From the NCBI GenBank assembly GCA_940671915.1, contig CALNVZ010003426.1, forward strand, positions 10,157,091 to 10,221,090: 64,000 nucleotides of DNA, read 5' to 3'. The position numbers and the translations under genes were made by a program. This DNA is from Paracentrotus lividus. Taxonomy: Eukaryota; Echinodermata; Echinoidea; Camarodonta; Echinidae. The notes beneath the pieces are model-generated. The model was given only the letters and a program-made list of their open reading frames with translations. It had not been told where the DNA came from and did no database searches. This document shows, in pieces, positions 1-12,400 of the stretch; the first letter of the stretch is position 1; each line of letters opens with the position of its first letter.

Positions 1-102
1 TTCATACATAGCAAAGATCTTATAATGGGGAGATAGCTTTACATGATTTTAATTTTTAAAAAGCAATAACAAAGGGAGAAGATACTTTTGTTCTGTTTTT
101 TT

Positions 103-302
103 GTCACGGACGGACATTTTTTTTGTCAAAATGTTTAAATTTATCGCACAAAATTATTTCCCCGGTTTATAATTTCTATTGTTTTCTTGTTTTGTTTAGA
201 AATACTTTCAACCTCTCTGTATCATTAAAGAAAACATTAAAAAGTTTTGTAGATATTGAACTGAGACTTATTTTACTTTTACTGAAAATGTCCGTCCGTG
301 AC
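103..302. mobile_element. Small foldback element with 18-bp perfect terminal inverted repeats
   Basis: The sequence gtcacggacggacatttt at 103-120 recurs as its exact reverse complement at 285-302, enclosing about 160 AT-rich bases. This is the architecture of a non-autonomous DNA transposon (MITE). No clear target-site duplication is visible and nothing inside looks coding. Confidence 0.5.
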
Positions 303-1320
303 ATTATTTTCAGGCACCCCCGTAGAAAAATAATATATTTCAAGGGCTTCTCATCATTGCATGTCTCTGAAAATCAATATCTTTTTAACAACTTCAGATG
401 TTAGTCTAAATCCTGAAAATTACTTTCATCCCCTAAATCATTGATATTGAAATTTCACCCCAGTGCCTTCACTCTTAACTACAAGGCCTCAGGAGGGAGG
501 TGCAGAATTTGAATTCTACAATTCTTCGGTACCACCACCATTTTATCCCCCTGTCACATATTCCCCTTTTTTTCTCTTCTATCTCATTTTCTTTTTGAGG
601 GGGGGGGTAGATAAAGATGTCTTGTTTTTTGCCCATCATAAAAATAAAAAAAAATCGACGCTGGTCCGTTTCGACTAGCTTTTCTCTTCTCACCTTTTTT
701 TTTTGGGCAGGGGGGAGCGGTAATGATTATTGGGCAAAAAAAAAAAATTTAAACAAATCGGCACTTTTGACATCAAAAAAGGTCATCAAGATTGCCAAAG
801 GGGTTAGGTTCAATTTTGGTTAAAATTATGGCTGGCTCGACCCATTTTCCCCTTTTTCTCTCTCTATTTTTTTTTTCATTTTTTTTTTTTTTTGTGAGGG
901 GTAGGTTGATGGTAGGTATGTTTAATTTTATTTTTTTGCCCATCAGTTAAATCATAAAAGAGCTGTCCCATTTTCCACGCCTTTTTTTTTTCTTCTTCTT
1001 CCTTCCTCTTGACTTTTTTTTTTCTGGGGAGGAGTGGCGAGGAGTGTTTTAAAATTGTTTTCGTAAAGGTAATCATAGTATTGCCATAGCTTCAATTGAG
1101 AGTTTATGGAAGAATAACTTAAGTCACATAATACTAGTTCTGAGATACAAGTTTGAATTATTTTCAAACATCCTGCACATCACAAATTTTTGAATTTCAG
1201 ATTCAAACTTTGGGAGCTTGATTTTTAAGGGAGCGAGAGATACGCTGGCAAATTTCAGTTAATTTATGCACTAAATCAGATCTCCATAATCAAAAAAGCC
1301 GGAAGTTCGACGTTCTAAGG
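303..1320. other. AT-rich low-complexity region with T/G homopolymer blocks, no gene seen
   Basis: Repeated blocks of long T tracts followed by G tracts (for example about 590-610, 700-720 and 880-905), each near a 'tttgcccatca' string, suggest degenerate copies of one repeat. Short open frames here are lysine/phenylalanine-rich translations of homopolymers. I see no exon. Confidence 0.5.
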
Positions 1321-1329
1321 TGACGTTCC

Positions 1330-2475
1330 CACTAAAAACTAGGACTTAGGTACTTTACCACTAAAAAACCATGGACTTAAGTACTTCTCCCACTAAAAAT
1401 CCACTTAATTTATGAATATGGTTCCATTCGGCAATTCATATTGTTTTTACTGTACCTCTTAACAAAACTAAACAATCCTTGATTTCCCCATGTTTGTGAC
1501 AGAACATGCGAATGTGTATACCCTATATACGGACGGGGGGTTCCAATACCATTTTAAAAAACTTAGGGCTCCTTTTAACAAAAATAAAATCATGCCGTGG
1601 ATCCCCCTGCATCCTGGCTGTCAGACATAATTATAAGAACCAGCCCATTGCCTTTTGTGTGCACATACGAAACCTTTTAATACCATGCGGGCGGCCAGTG
1701 GTATACCCATTCTAGGGCACTTTTTTTCAGTTTTTGTGCTAACGGCAGCCCCCTTCCCTGGATCTTTGGACTGTCTGACACAATACACTAAAAAAATCCG
1801 CTTAAGAGAACATTCTATGAATAATTTCAAGTGAGGATGAAAAAATGCCTACCCCTACCATTTCTTTTTTTTTGAGGGGGGGGGGGTGTCTTTTATTTTT
1901 TAAGAGGCGGGCACTTTCAGACCCCTCCCGCATCCACGTATAAAATTATCATTTGACTAAAACTGAAACATTGCCAGTGAAAAACTTGCATAGGACTATG
2001 AACCTTGACACATCCAATTTTGATATTATATCTTATCTTTGGGCCTCGGGGGGGGGGGGGTGAAAACTGCATCATAGCCCCTCCCCCACCTTGTTTCAGA
2101 TAAACGTCCACATGTTTGTTCATAATAAACTACATTCCTACCCTATCAGAAAACACCGCTGCCTATGGGGTGTTCTTAACCCCCCCCCTCCCAACCCCCC
2201 CCCCAAAAAAAGTACCGCCCCTACAAGCATCCCTCACGTTGCTCTCAGCCCAGATTTGGTAAAACATCTTCGGGGTCTCCCAATACCTAAAAATGGCAGA
2301 GCTGCCCCAACCTCTTCCACTTAACAAATCTTTGACCCAAGCTTTGATGGTGGACTCTAGTACTTCTTCCACTAAACAACTTTGGAAGTACTCCTTCACT
2401 AAAACTATGGACTTCGGTACTTCTTCCATAAACTATGACTTAGGTACTTCTTCCACTAAAAATTCACATGTTGAT
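1330..2475. repeat. Interrupted array of a ~30-bp unit (GGACTTAGGTACTTCTTCCA type)
   Basis: Units resembling 'ggacttaggtacttcttcca' followed by 'ctaaaa' occur at about 1340-1405 (three) and 2340-2465 (four to five), with a stray unit near 2600-2625. Between the clusters is non-coding DNA with G13 and C-rich tracts. The two clusters look like parts of one minisatellite family split by other sequence. Confidence 0.5.
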
Positions 2476-3465
2476 TGAAAATGGGGTCTGGTTTGGGGCA
2501 CTTAGGCAATTTGATTTTGCAAAACCTAAACTCTTGCACAGTTTTCTGATGGTGTTAATATATTATCAAATAAACTCATTTTTGAAAAATGTGACTAAAA
2601 GTACTTCTTCCACTAGACTCTTCAATTGGAAATCTGCAGGTCGCCCATTTTTCCTCTTTTTTTCTTTCCTTTTTTTTTATCGGGGGAGGGGGGGATTGGG
2701 AGGGATAGGACAGTTATATTTATTTTTTTTTTGCCCAATCATTAGAGCATAAATCGGGCCATCGCCATTTCATTATTTCTATTTTTTGAAGGGAGGGAGG
2801 CCTGCGGCCACCCTGATACGTGCCTGAGATCCATCAAATTCGCACAGTTTTTTTCACCCAATCGTGTAGGAATACCCATCGTAGCGGGAAAAAATGTCGT
2901 TGAGTGATAAAATTAAGACGCCTAATACAGAGGACAACGTAACTCGAGAGAAATTGCTCTTTCCTGCAATCTTCAAGGAGAACACACCTACGCAAAGCAG
3001 TGATCTATTCCCAGTTTTTTTTTACATTTTTTTTTAATAACAAAAGTAAGAGTATAGCAATTATAACTAGACTATATCTCAACTTCATAATAGGACAAAT
3101 TTTGAAAAATAGTATAACGTCTGATGATTTAAAAAAACAAGCAGGAAAAAATCTGCTCTTTCAGCGGGTGAGCGTCCGCCGTGTATAGCTACTTGGCGTG
3201 CAAAGGTCAATAATTACATTGACCATGCAATAAGGTGAAGGGGATATAGCTATCGAACTCACAATGTACATAGGCCTAGTCAGTAATGTTCCATGATGAT
3301 GAGCATGCACATTGTATTTATTAATAGCCCCCTAAAAAAAGGCAGGTCACCAATTATTTCATCCAAATTTGAAATGATTTAACTTAAATACATAAAATAG
3401 ATCACATAATCGTAATATAGGCCTATATAATTATATAATATATATATATATATATATAAATACCC
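2476..3465. other. Non-coding AT-rich stretch, no gene seen
   Basis: It holds another T/G homopolymer block (2650-2700) and a short TA dinucleotide run near 3440-3460. No open frame has coding character. Confidence 0.4.
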
Positions 3466-3469
3466 TCCC

Positions 3470-4310
3470 TATATTGTTCTTAAACCCCCTCGCCCCCCAA
3501 AAAAAAATGGCCATAGTGAAAAAAAAATATCAGCCCCAAATTTATTATGGCCCCTATTCTTATTTTTTTTTTATACTTTTCAAAAACCCTCCCCACTCCC
3601 CCCAAAAAAAAAATGTGTTTGCCAATTTTTTTCATATTAGAAAATTAAAAAAAAACAAAACAAAACCAGAAAACAAATGGCGCTAAAAAAATTCTGGGGG
3701 CTTTTTATATTAGAAATTCAGAAAAAAAAAGTCGGGAGAGGCAAACAATTTTGGGCCATTTAAAAAAAAATAATGCCACAAACTGTTTGCCTTCCCCATT
3801 TTTTTTTTTTTAATGAAATTTCAAAAAAAAAACAAAAAAAAAGCCCAAAAAATTTTTGGCGCCCCATTGTTTTTGTTGTTTTTAATTTCTAATACGGTAT
3901 TGAAAAACAATCTTTTTTTTTTATTTTTTTTTTTTTGAAAAAAAGTAAAAAAAAAAATGGGGAGAGGCCAACCATTTTTGGGAGCCAGCCCCCCTAAAAA
4001 AAAAAGTAATGGCCCCAAAACTGTTGCCTCTCCCCCATTTTCAAGTTTTTAATGTGAAATTTCGTAACAAAAAAAAAAAAAAGCCCCTAAATTTTTGGCG
4101 CCCACATTATTTTGTTTTGTTTTTTTTATTTCTAATAATGAAACCAAAAGCGACCCCATTTTTTTTTTCTTGGGGCGATGGGGGGAGTTGAAAATAAAAA
4201 CAAAAAATGTCAGTCCCCCCCCCCCCCCCCCCCCAAAAAAAAAAAAAAAAATCAAAAATAAATTGCCTTCCCAAAAGGCCCAACTGGAACAAAAAAAATA
4301 GCCCCACTAT
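3470..4310. repeat. Tandem repeat of ~110-120-bp units made of C/A and T homopolymer blocks
   Basis: Units share the order: tatggcccc-aaa, 'ttgcctctcccc' or similar, T or A tract, 'aaatttc', long A tract, 'gcccaaaattttggcgcccc', then T-rich 'ttatttctaat'. About five to six diverged units are visible, ending in a C18-A17 run near 4216-4250. A related block lies at 51340-51835. Apparent open frames are homopolymer artefacts. Confidence 0.6.
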
Positions 4311-5146
4311 AAAAAAAAGGACAGCCTAACATGATACCATCATGGGGAAAATAAAGCCCACTGTAAGTACATACTATAATGTAAACGGTTGCACAAAAAG
4401 ACTGACAGTCCAAACCCGATGTCATCGATTACATACATTACTAGGCCTACCAAAAGATTCTCTTCATTAGATCCTCGCCTCAACTAAAACGATGTCAACA
4501 TGTACTAGTCTTTCATTTTCTACCCAGGTGGTCGATTCAGTAAAAAGAACGATGATATGATGTGGGTCAACTCACACGATACAACGTAAGTATGGTGTGG
4601 TACGAGTTGTTTTTGAAACGATGCCGATTTTTCGTATGGGTGAAGCTGATTGCGACTCTTAACATAGCGCCAATAGCTACACGTATAATAAGCATTGGAG
4701 GCCCTCGGACGTATAATCAGCACTCTGTGTCAAGACAGCGGTGAGTTTCTCTTTATTTTCATCTTTCATAACTTTAATTGCAAGAAATAATGTTTATTAA
4801 AGAATATAATATATGAGTTCATATCAAAATTATTGTATTCTTTTCGTCAATATCCTTAACTATAAACTAATATCTGTAAATACATTTTGTCCTACAACGA
4901 AAAGTACCTTATTCAATACGAGGTCAATATACTACTGTATATTAAATCTTCGTACATATGAGTGTACTTTCACCACCCCGATTTACAGCGAAAGTCTGCG
5001 AAACTATAAGTGATGATGAGCGCTTAGTAAATTATACTGGTCAATTTAAATCAATCAATGTTAAAGTATGATGTTATGCATCATAATGTTTCACGCGTGA
5101 CATGCACTAAAACTGAAATTATATAAGAGCTTTTGACTTACCAAAA
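4311..5146. other. Intergenic stretch, no gene seen
   Basis: Ordinary AT-rich sequence. Short open frames lack any recognisable domain or exon-like boundaries. Confidence 0.4.
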
Positions 5147-6738
5147 CAGGGCCATCACCAGCTTTTTTCTAGGGAGGTGCGTTTGCAGTCAATATTCCAT
5201 TTAGGGGCGAAGCGACCAGGACCGCGTGAGCCTAGCGAGCGAGCAGGGGGGGGGTATAGGAGGGGATGTCTCACGGCACCTCTTATACGCCATAGAGATT
5301 TTTTTTTTGTTTTTCGCAATGAAAAAAGGGTAATCTTTTATGATGTAGGCCAAACATGTGAGCCGCGAAGCCCGAGAGGAGAGCTTTCTGTATATCGACT
5401 TGAAGAAAAAGAATTTGGTTTAACCATTGTTTTGTGCCTTGTTTGCGAGCGAGAAGCGCGAGCCGAAAATTTTGCCTTATAACCACATGAAGGCATTGTA
5501 TTTACACATTATTGTGCGACATACTTCTTAATCAACAGGCTGTTTATAATGTCTAAATGAATGTCTGTATATCATTTCTGAACGAACGTGAATGAAGTCA
5601 GTGTATTAATTATGTTTGATCATTGTCTCTATTTGGCTTGCGAGCGCGAAACGCGAGCCGGAAATTTGCCTTATAATGACTTTTTTTAAAGTCCCCACGA
5701 GCTGATAATCACCGCCCTTAACAAAATCTGAATGAGGCGCAAGCGAAATTAAATCCTATTTAAGAATGTTCAATATAAATGATTGTAGTCCCTTTCGGGA
5801 AATGATAATTCCTTTTTTTAAGCATACAACACGAAGCGGGCAAAAGCTTTCAAATAATTATACCTATTTGAAGAAAGAATATTTTGTTTATTAATTGTCT
5901 TATTTTTTTTGGTTCGCGAGCGCGAAGCGCGGGCCGCAAATTTGCTATATAACAACATGAAGGCATTGTATTTCACACATATTTTGCCCCTTTCTTTTAA
6001 ATCCTTTTAGGAGACTGATAACCCCTGCCCTTTGACAAAATGCGAGCGCCAAGCGCGAATGAAAATCACATTGGTTAATAGTCTATAAATTTATGTTTGT
6101 AATCCCTTTAATGAATGATGATGATTTTTGTAAACATACGAGCGCGAAGCGCGAGCGGAAAATCGTACGTAGAGAACTGAAAACGAAGTATTAATCATTG
6201 TTTTATTTTCAAAGTTTATAGCATACATGCATGCCCAAGATTTTTTGTTTATAATGACCTGAATGCAGGGCATTTAAAACTTTTTTTTGCAACTAAATGA
6301 CTAAAGCATCTCCTAAAATTGATGATAATTTTTGTAATAGAATTAGACAACCATAGGAGAGCGGCCTTGGAAAAAAATAAAAATAATGCAATTCTTTAGC
6401 ATTTAGGAGTCATCAAATTTATTTGTAACTCATCTTAAAAGAAGATGTAGGCCTAATCCTTAGAGAAAAAAAATGTCGAGGGTGAAGCGAGAGAAAAATT
6501 ACGTAATTTGGGATATGGGTCGGCTGCTGCAGGGATATGATGTCCAAAGAATGAGCGGGAGAGCAAAATACTACAACTTTATACTCTATCACATTTCGAT
6601 AGTGGCCCGTTATCTGATAGGTGCCGGTGTTCGAAAAACGGGACTGATTAGTACACACCCACCACACCCCTCCCCTGGAGACGACCATATATATTTTGCT
6701 CCTCTTTCGCATCCCTCTTTTTTTGTCTCTTCTCTTTT

Positions 6739-6773
<35 letters not shown>

Positions 6774-6823
6774 TCTGAAGGGGTGCGTTCGCACCCTCCG
6801 CACTCCCCCTGGCGACGGCCCTG
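5147..6823. mobile_element. Non-autonomous hAT-like element with internal GCGAAGCGCG repeats (copy 1)
   Basis: The left end reads cagggccatcaccag and the right end ctggcgacggccctg, inverted repeats with two mismatches. Both ends are flanked by caaaa (5142-5146 and 6824-6828), consistent with a short or partly lost target duplication. CAGGG termini are typical of hAT transposons. Inside, a module 'gcgagcgcgaagcgcgagcc' followed by 'aaatttgcctta' recurs at about 5445, 5640, 5915, 6045 and 6140, so the interior is an irregular tandem array. Near the right end is a T-rich tract (about 6740-6772). No transposase is visible. The second copy of the right part is at 14255-15720. Confidence 0.6.
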
Positions 6824-8146
6824 CAAAATGAATTTTCCGTTGGTCTTTTTCTAAAATTTTGGTGGCCACCGCTGCCATCTTTCAATGACGTCATTCGATT
6901 CATGACCTCCGTCCCATAATTCTGTGCGAAGAAATAATTGAACAGCGCACGCACGGAGACGTGAAGTTGGAGCAGACGACGTTCCCATCATGTTCATGGT
7001 GCCGTTCTTGGAAGCAAGAGACCATGGATGTTGCACTGCAAAAAGCGCTCGCCACTTCCGGATGACCTGACCTTGCAACTGAAATTAGAAATTACGTGTG
7101 TGGATGTCTCTGTTTTCCTGTATTTTTCTTCATTATTAGTTTATTACATTCAAGTGAAATATTTGCAGATGTCAACCAATTCGAGGAAGGACCTTCACAT
7201 GTTCGGGAAAATGTGAGTATGAATTAAAATAACATTATCTTGACCATAAAATTTTTTTATTAAAATTATGTTTTTTTCTGTACTTCGTCAGAAACGACTA
7301 CTTGACGGGGGCTGGTCGGTTTACGCGGTTCATAAAGCTATCGCACTGCAAAATACGCGCTTAATGGGCCAAAAAATGCACCGCCATAATACAGGCGCCG
7401 TCATAGCAAAATAAGGTTATTTTCAAAGTTCAAAATTCCACCTTTACAGCTAAACATAAGAAGCAAGGTGCTAAAAAGGTAAAAATTATTGAATTGTGTT
7501 AACTATTTCATAATATATCATGAAAATTTGGAAGAAAACACATTAAATTAAAGTAAAGTGTTAAATCAAACTTCAAAGTGATTGCGTTAGACTTATGAAC
7601 CGTTCTTGACGGCAACGGAGGAGAGGGTTTCGATCTCGCCGCAATTTTCGTAATGCTGTTATTTATTCCATGTTTTTTGCCCAAGTTAATCCTCACAAAA
7701 TGTAGTAAAAGATGGTATAAAAATAGCAATAAAATATTTAATTCTATGACTTCTAAATCGTCAAAACTAAAGTGCGTAGCTTTATGAACCCCCTTCATAA
7801 ATTTAATAGAGAATGTAACTGCAACTCGTATCTTAATGCGATGCCATGGCATGAGGAAGTGCCTAGAATAGGGCTAGATGTCTGCGCACCTAAAATTTGT
7901 AGCTCAATTTCACAAGTAGAATTTTACTTTAAGATTCATCAATGATATTTCATACTTTGTCATTCGATTCAAACCAAAATATGGTCTAGGGTCTATAGTA
8001 TAGAGTCACATATTTCCAATCAAGAACAAGTTTTTTTTTACAATTTTGAAATTAAGAAGGGGCTTGTCATTTGTTTGGGTAGCAAAACTGGAAAGTGCCC
8101 AGGCATGTCCGAACTCTCTGACTTTGCATGCAGTTCAAGCGCAGTT

Positions 8147-8500
8147 GAGTTTTTAGACTTTTCACTTTTTGACGATATGATCATGAGAGATCGCTTCTCC
8201 AGAATGACATTCCTGATGAGCTCCAGTTTGGCTTCGATCAGTTCAGGAAGGATTTTTCCTGCATGCTCATATCCTTCTGCCTAGAATTGGTTATTGAGCT
8301 TAACACCATCAAAAAGAACCAACATGCATTGGCCTTCTTGATGCAGAGAAGGCCTTTGACAAATATGGCATGAGGTCTCTTTCAAAAGCTAGAAGAGACA
8401 AACTGAACTTTTTTTTTAAGTCGACTGTTTCTTTTTACCAGGGCAAGTCCAACTGTTTGTTCCCAAGGTGGTGATTTTTTCAACTTTTCGACCAATTTTT
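8147..8500 (+). mobile_element. Non-LTR retrotransposon reverse-transcriptase fragment (copy 1)
   Basis: Frameshifted counterpart of the fragment at 17054-17430. The readable pieces 'DELQFGFSSGRIFP' and 'ALAFL.AEKAF' in different frames match the palm region of a LINE reverse transcriptase. It lies in an intron or upstream region of the CARF-like gene. Confidence 0.5.
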
Positions 8501-8889
8501 GTATCAAGTGTGTCAGTGTGGTTTTAAAGGTACATGTACATATATGTATCATATATCACCACAAAATGTATGAAATAAACTTAATGCAAAGGAGGTCAAA
8601 AATCATTTCAAGGTCATATGACGTCACAAGGCTCATTAATATTAATGAAAAAAATGATAAATGCATTAAAAATGCTATTTTCAACCAATATTCTAAAGGT
8701 TTGTTATAGGAATACAACCAAAAAAGTACATATTTTCTGTTTCAATATCATCTGGCTTCCTCTGGTGAAAAATCACAAACCTAGCACATAACTTTCCATA
8801 TTTTATTAAAGTATTCATGTCTCAGAAGTAGTCTCAAAAAGATACTGAGCTGAGTGAAATAATGCAATTATATCTCCCTCCCACCTTAA

Positions 8890-9117
8890 CCCTAACTTAC
8901 TAGGGGGGGGGGGCCATTATTTATTATTTAAAAAATTAGCATAATATTCATATAAAAAAAAATAGAATTTCGTGTAATTACCTATACAACCCGTAGTATT
9001 ATGCATTCTCTACCTTCATGCATTTTCGTCGCGCGCGATCCGCGGCGAGATCTAGGGGGGGCCATAATTGCCCCCCCCCAAACTTTAAGCTAACGAAATA
9101 GCCGAGGTAAGTTAGGG
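8890..9117. mobile_element. 228-bp TTAA-flanked MITE, absent from copy 2
   Basis: The ends ccctaacttac and gtaagttaggg are perfect 11-bp inverted repeats, each bordered by TTAA (8886-8889 and 9118-9121). Copy 2 has a single TTAA at 17804-17807 in otherwise matching flanks, so this is a filled site against an empty site. Internal to each end are G-run/C-run hairpins around ccat(t)a. TTAA duplication is characteristic of piggyBac-type transposition. Same family as 54542-55311. Confidence 0.8.
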
Positions 9118-9425
9118 TTAATTAATAAAACAAAAAAGTATTTTTACATTGGTTGTTGTATATGTTTATTTTGTTTAATCAGCGGGATTGAGATTTCAAT
9201 TTAAGATTTATCAAAAAGCCTATTTTTGTCTCTGAATGTCCCGTTTGTTACATTGCAAAATAAGTGTGGACTTGCCCACCAACTTAAGGAGTTTTAAAAT
9301 AAACATGTACACCTCACCTGCTTAATTTCTGACTTTCTATAATGTTTCTTTCTTTTTTTATCTACAGGTATTGAGTCTGGTCCTTAATAGAGCTCTGTAT
9401 AAAGGGTGACCTGAAGACTTACATC

Positions 9426-12400
9426 ATGGCATCCCACGGAGATGATGACCAGATCAATCCAATACCCTCAGATACATGTACTTCACCCTACTCGGCCTCC
9501 AAATGGAGTCACAATTCATCCCCATTGTCAATGTTACGCAAGTGACGACTAGTGAAGAAGCGACATCCGATGTAATGTCTCCGTCACAGCCTGTGATGGT
9601 AAAACCAGATATTGCGCTTTGTGAGGATTCAATGCTGTTCAGTAGATACATTTCACACTCGTTGTGATGGACATCACAGGACTCAACTTTAAGCAGCATC
9701 AAATGCCTCCTTGATGACATCGTCAGAGACTACTCAACCAGCCATGATAGCCCGGCCAATCTTCCCACCCTCACAACCTTCACAGTTCATGCTGGCTATC
9801 ATCGACGCATCTCCTTCAATGGCTTCATCTACCCAGGTTACCATGACAACCTCGCATCTCACGATAACATCGCCAAGTTTGTCCGTTGCTCCTCATCAGA
9901 TCTTCTAACCTTCAGCACTTCGCAAACCGACCACCCATGATTACCCCATTCGACACCGAGCTTGCCAAACGATTCCTTCTCTGACGAACTGCGTTGATTC
10001 ATCAGTGATTGATGAATGACAAACCAGGATGTGGTGACATCTCTTCAGTTGCCTTCGTCTTGGACTCTTTGGTGCTTCCTGCAACAATCCTCAGAACCTC
10101 TTAGAAGTGGCAACCAATGTCATCAGTATAGTGTATAAACACCATTTGAATTTTGTTACAGCCGCTGATCCAAGATTTCTAATTTCTATAGATTGTGCAG
10201 GCCCAAATGTCTAGGACATTGACCGGCTCTATTATGTTTCATTATTTTTACAAATGGTGTTTAGTTTTGGAAACTCAAAAAATAAACTTTCAAATTTTCA
10301 GTTTGTGATAGAAAAAAAAAAGATCATATGAGAAAACACTTATCAATGAGAAAAATGACATCTAAAACTAACTACATGTATTTAAGTGTAAAAAATTAGC
10401 TACATGTAGATCGGCTAGATTTTCTTTTTTAAATATTGCTAGCTTTAGAGGCACAAATGAAATAAACACTTCGGGATGATATCTTTGCTTTGTTTAGCTC
10501 TTTGACATAGATTAGTTAGATTTATGAAATTTGATTTGGAAGACCTATTTTGAGGAAAATAATATCAATACCATGAGAGGACGTTGAGATGTGCTTGTAA
10601 AAATAAAAATGGTGTAATAGTCACATTTAATTGATTTTATTCAATCTTTATACCAAACCTGAAACCCGGCTTTAATAATCCATTGATATTCTGTAATCTA
10701 TATCATCCATCAGGGAAGACGGTGAAGATGAGGGAGGTGGAGCTGACTTTACTACTAACCTGAGGGATGATAGCCTTGAACCAACAACTTCATTAGCACT
10801 TGATTCTGACGGGAGAATATCAGGAGTCCTTTACGGATGAATGGTCTCGGCTCTTCAAAGAGAATTCACTCCCTACTTGGTAAGTCTTGTCCCTCACTAG
10901 ATCCGAGCTAAGCCAGGTAATAAAGCGCTTAAAAAAACATCAAGGTGAAATTATATTTGAAGATAATCTAGAGTAGTAGTCATGATGAAAAAATCAAAAA
11001 ATTCTTGTTCATACCAGAATCTCAACATAGGAAATAAATACCTACCACACAAAGGAAATTTACAGAAAATTGCTATTTGCCGAGAAAATAGCAAATAAAG
11101 CAAAATTTCTGTAGCTAGACGTCCCGTCCAAGCACATGCGTGATTAAACAATGGCCACGTGGAAAGTCGACGGGTATATCATGTGCACGCGATTCGCACC
11201 GATTCTGCGTGTGTATGTTGTGCCGACTTTGGCGGCTAGAGCGTTTACTCCTGTTTCGAATATTTCTAAACATTTCTTCTGACATCATTATCGAAACGTG
11301 AATATATTTGATTAAATTGGTTTTAAAAAAATACAGAAAAATAAAGAAAAAATACGAGTGAAGGTTTGGAAGAAAATCGAATAAAAAATAATGAGGTTAC
11401 GAATATCAAAGTTTTGATTCTGTGACGTCACGTGCAAGCAGTTCTCCTATGTGTTTTATATGGTTGTAAATTCAATAAAAATGTCATTTTTTCAAGGACA
11501 ATTAATTTAGGCACCTGTAGCGGTCAATATGCCATTAAACATATGTTCATATACAGTACATGCGTCTATCAATTGACCAATTCCTTTATCAAGAACTATG
11601 AAAGAAAAGAGAAATTATGGAATTTACATACACACACACATGGGAGAGCTGCTTGCACGTGACGCATAGAAACAAAACTTTAAATATTCATAACTTCACT
11701 ATTTTTGGACTATTTTCTTCCAAACTTTCACTCATATTGTTTTATTTTTTCCGCATTTTTAAAACTAATAAAACCAGGTGAACTTCCCCTTTAAGCACTT
11801 TATAAACTGTTATGGTGACACAAGAAGTGCTCCTGTGAAAATTGCTCCAGGCTGAATTTCATCTATAAAATGGTAGGTTTGTTAGGGTTGCAATACATGT
11901 AGGTTTTATGTCTGGTGTAGGGTTAGTCTAGCGGTAGGGATAAGTGTTAATCTAGGGTTGAAATAGTCATTTGATTAGTGTTGTGGAATCTATTGCAGAC
12001 CAATTGTCACGCTGAGCAAATGTCATTGGATCAAATATTGTATCTAATGTATTATATTTCTTTGTTTTACCCTTTGATCCCATTTATTCACCTGCTCTAC
12101 ACTTCTCATGTAGTGGAGATTATCTCATATCTTTAAAAGGGATGTAGAATGAATGATATTCAAATTGCAATTATTCGATTAGCTCATTTTGCCAACATGA
12201 TTATGAACACATAGTCATTCTCGGTATCCTTAAAAATTACAGTCTACTTGCTTGCTTTACTTTCGAGATATCTATGATTTATACTCAAATTTTAAAACCC
12301 ATTTCCTGGACGCTTTTTAAAACTGTAGGCGTTTCAACGCACCTGTTTTCACCACATCCCTGTCGTGAAGTCCACGTGCGCTACCGGCTGCTAAGCTTGC

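Noticed and set aside
6419..6954. Lys-rich - strand frames (135 and 114 codons)
   Set aside because: Same transposon end as above in copy 1; different frames overlap and none has a domain.
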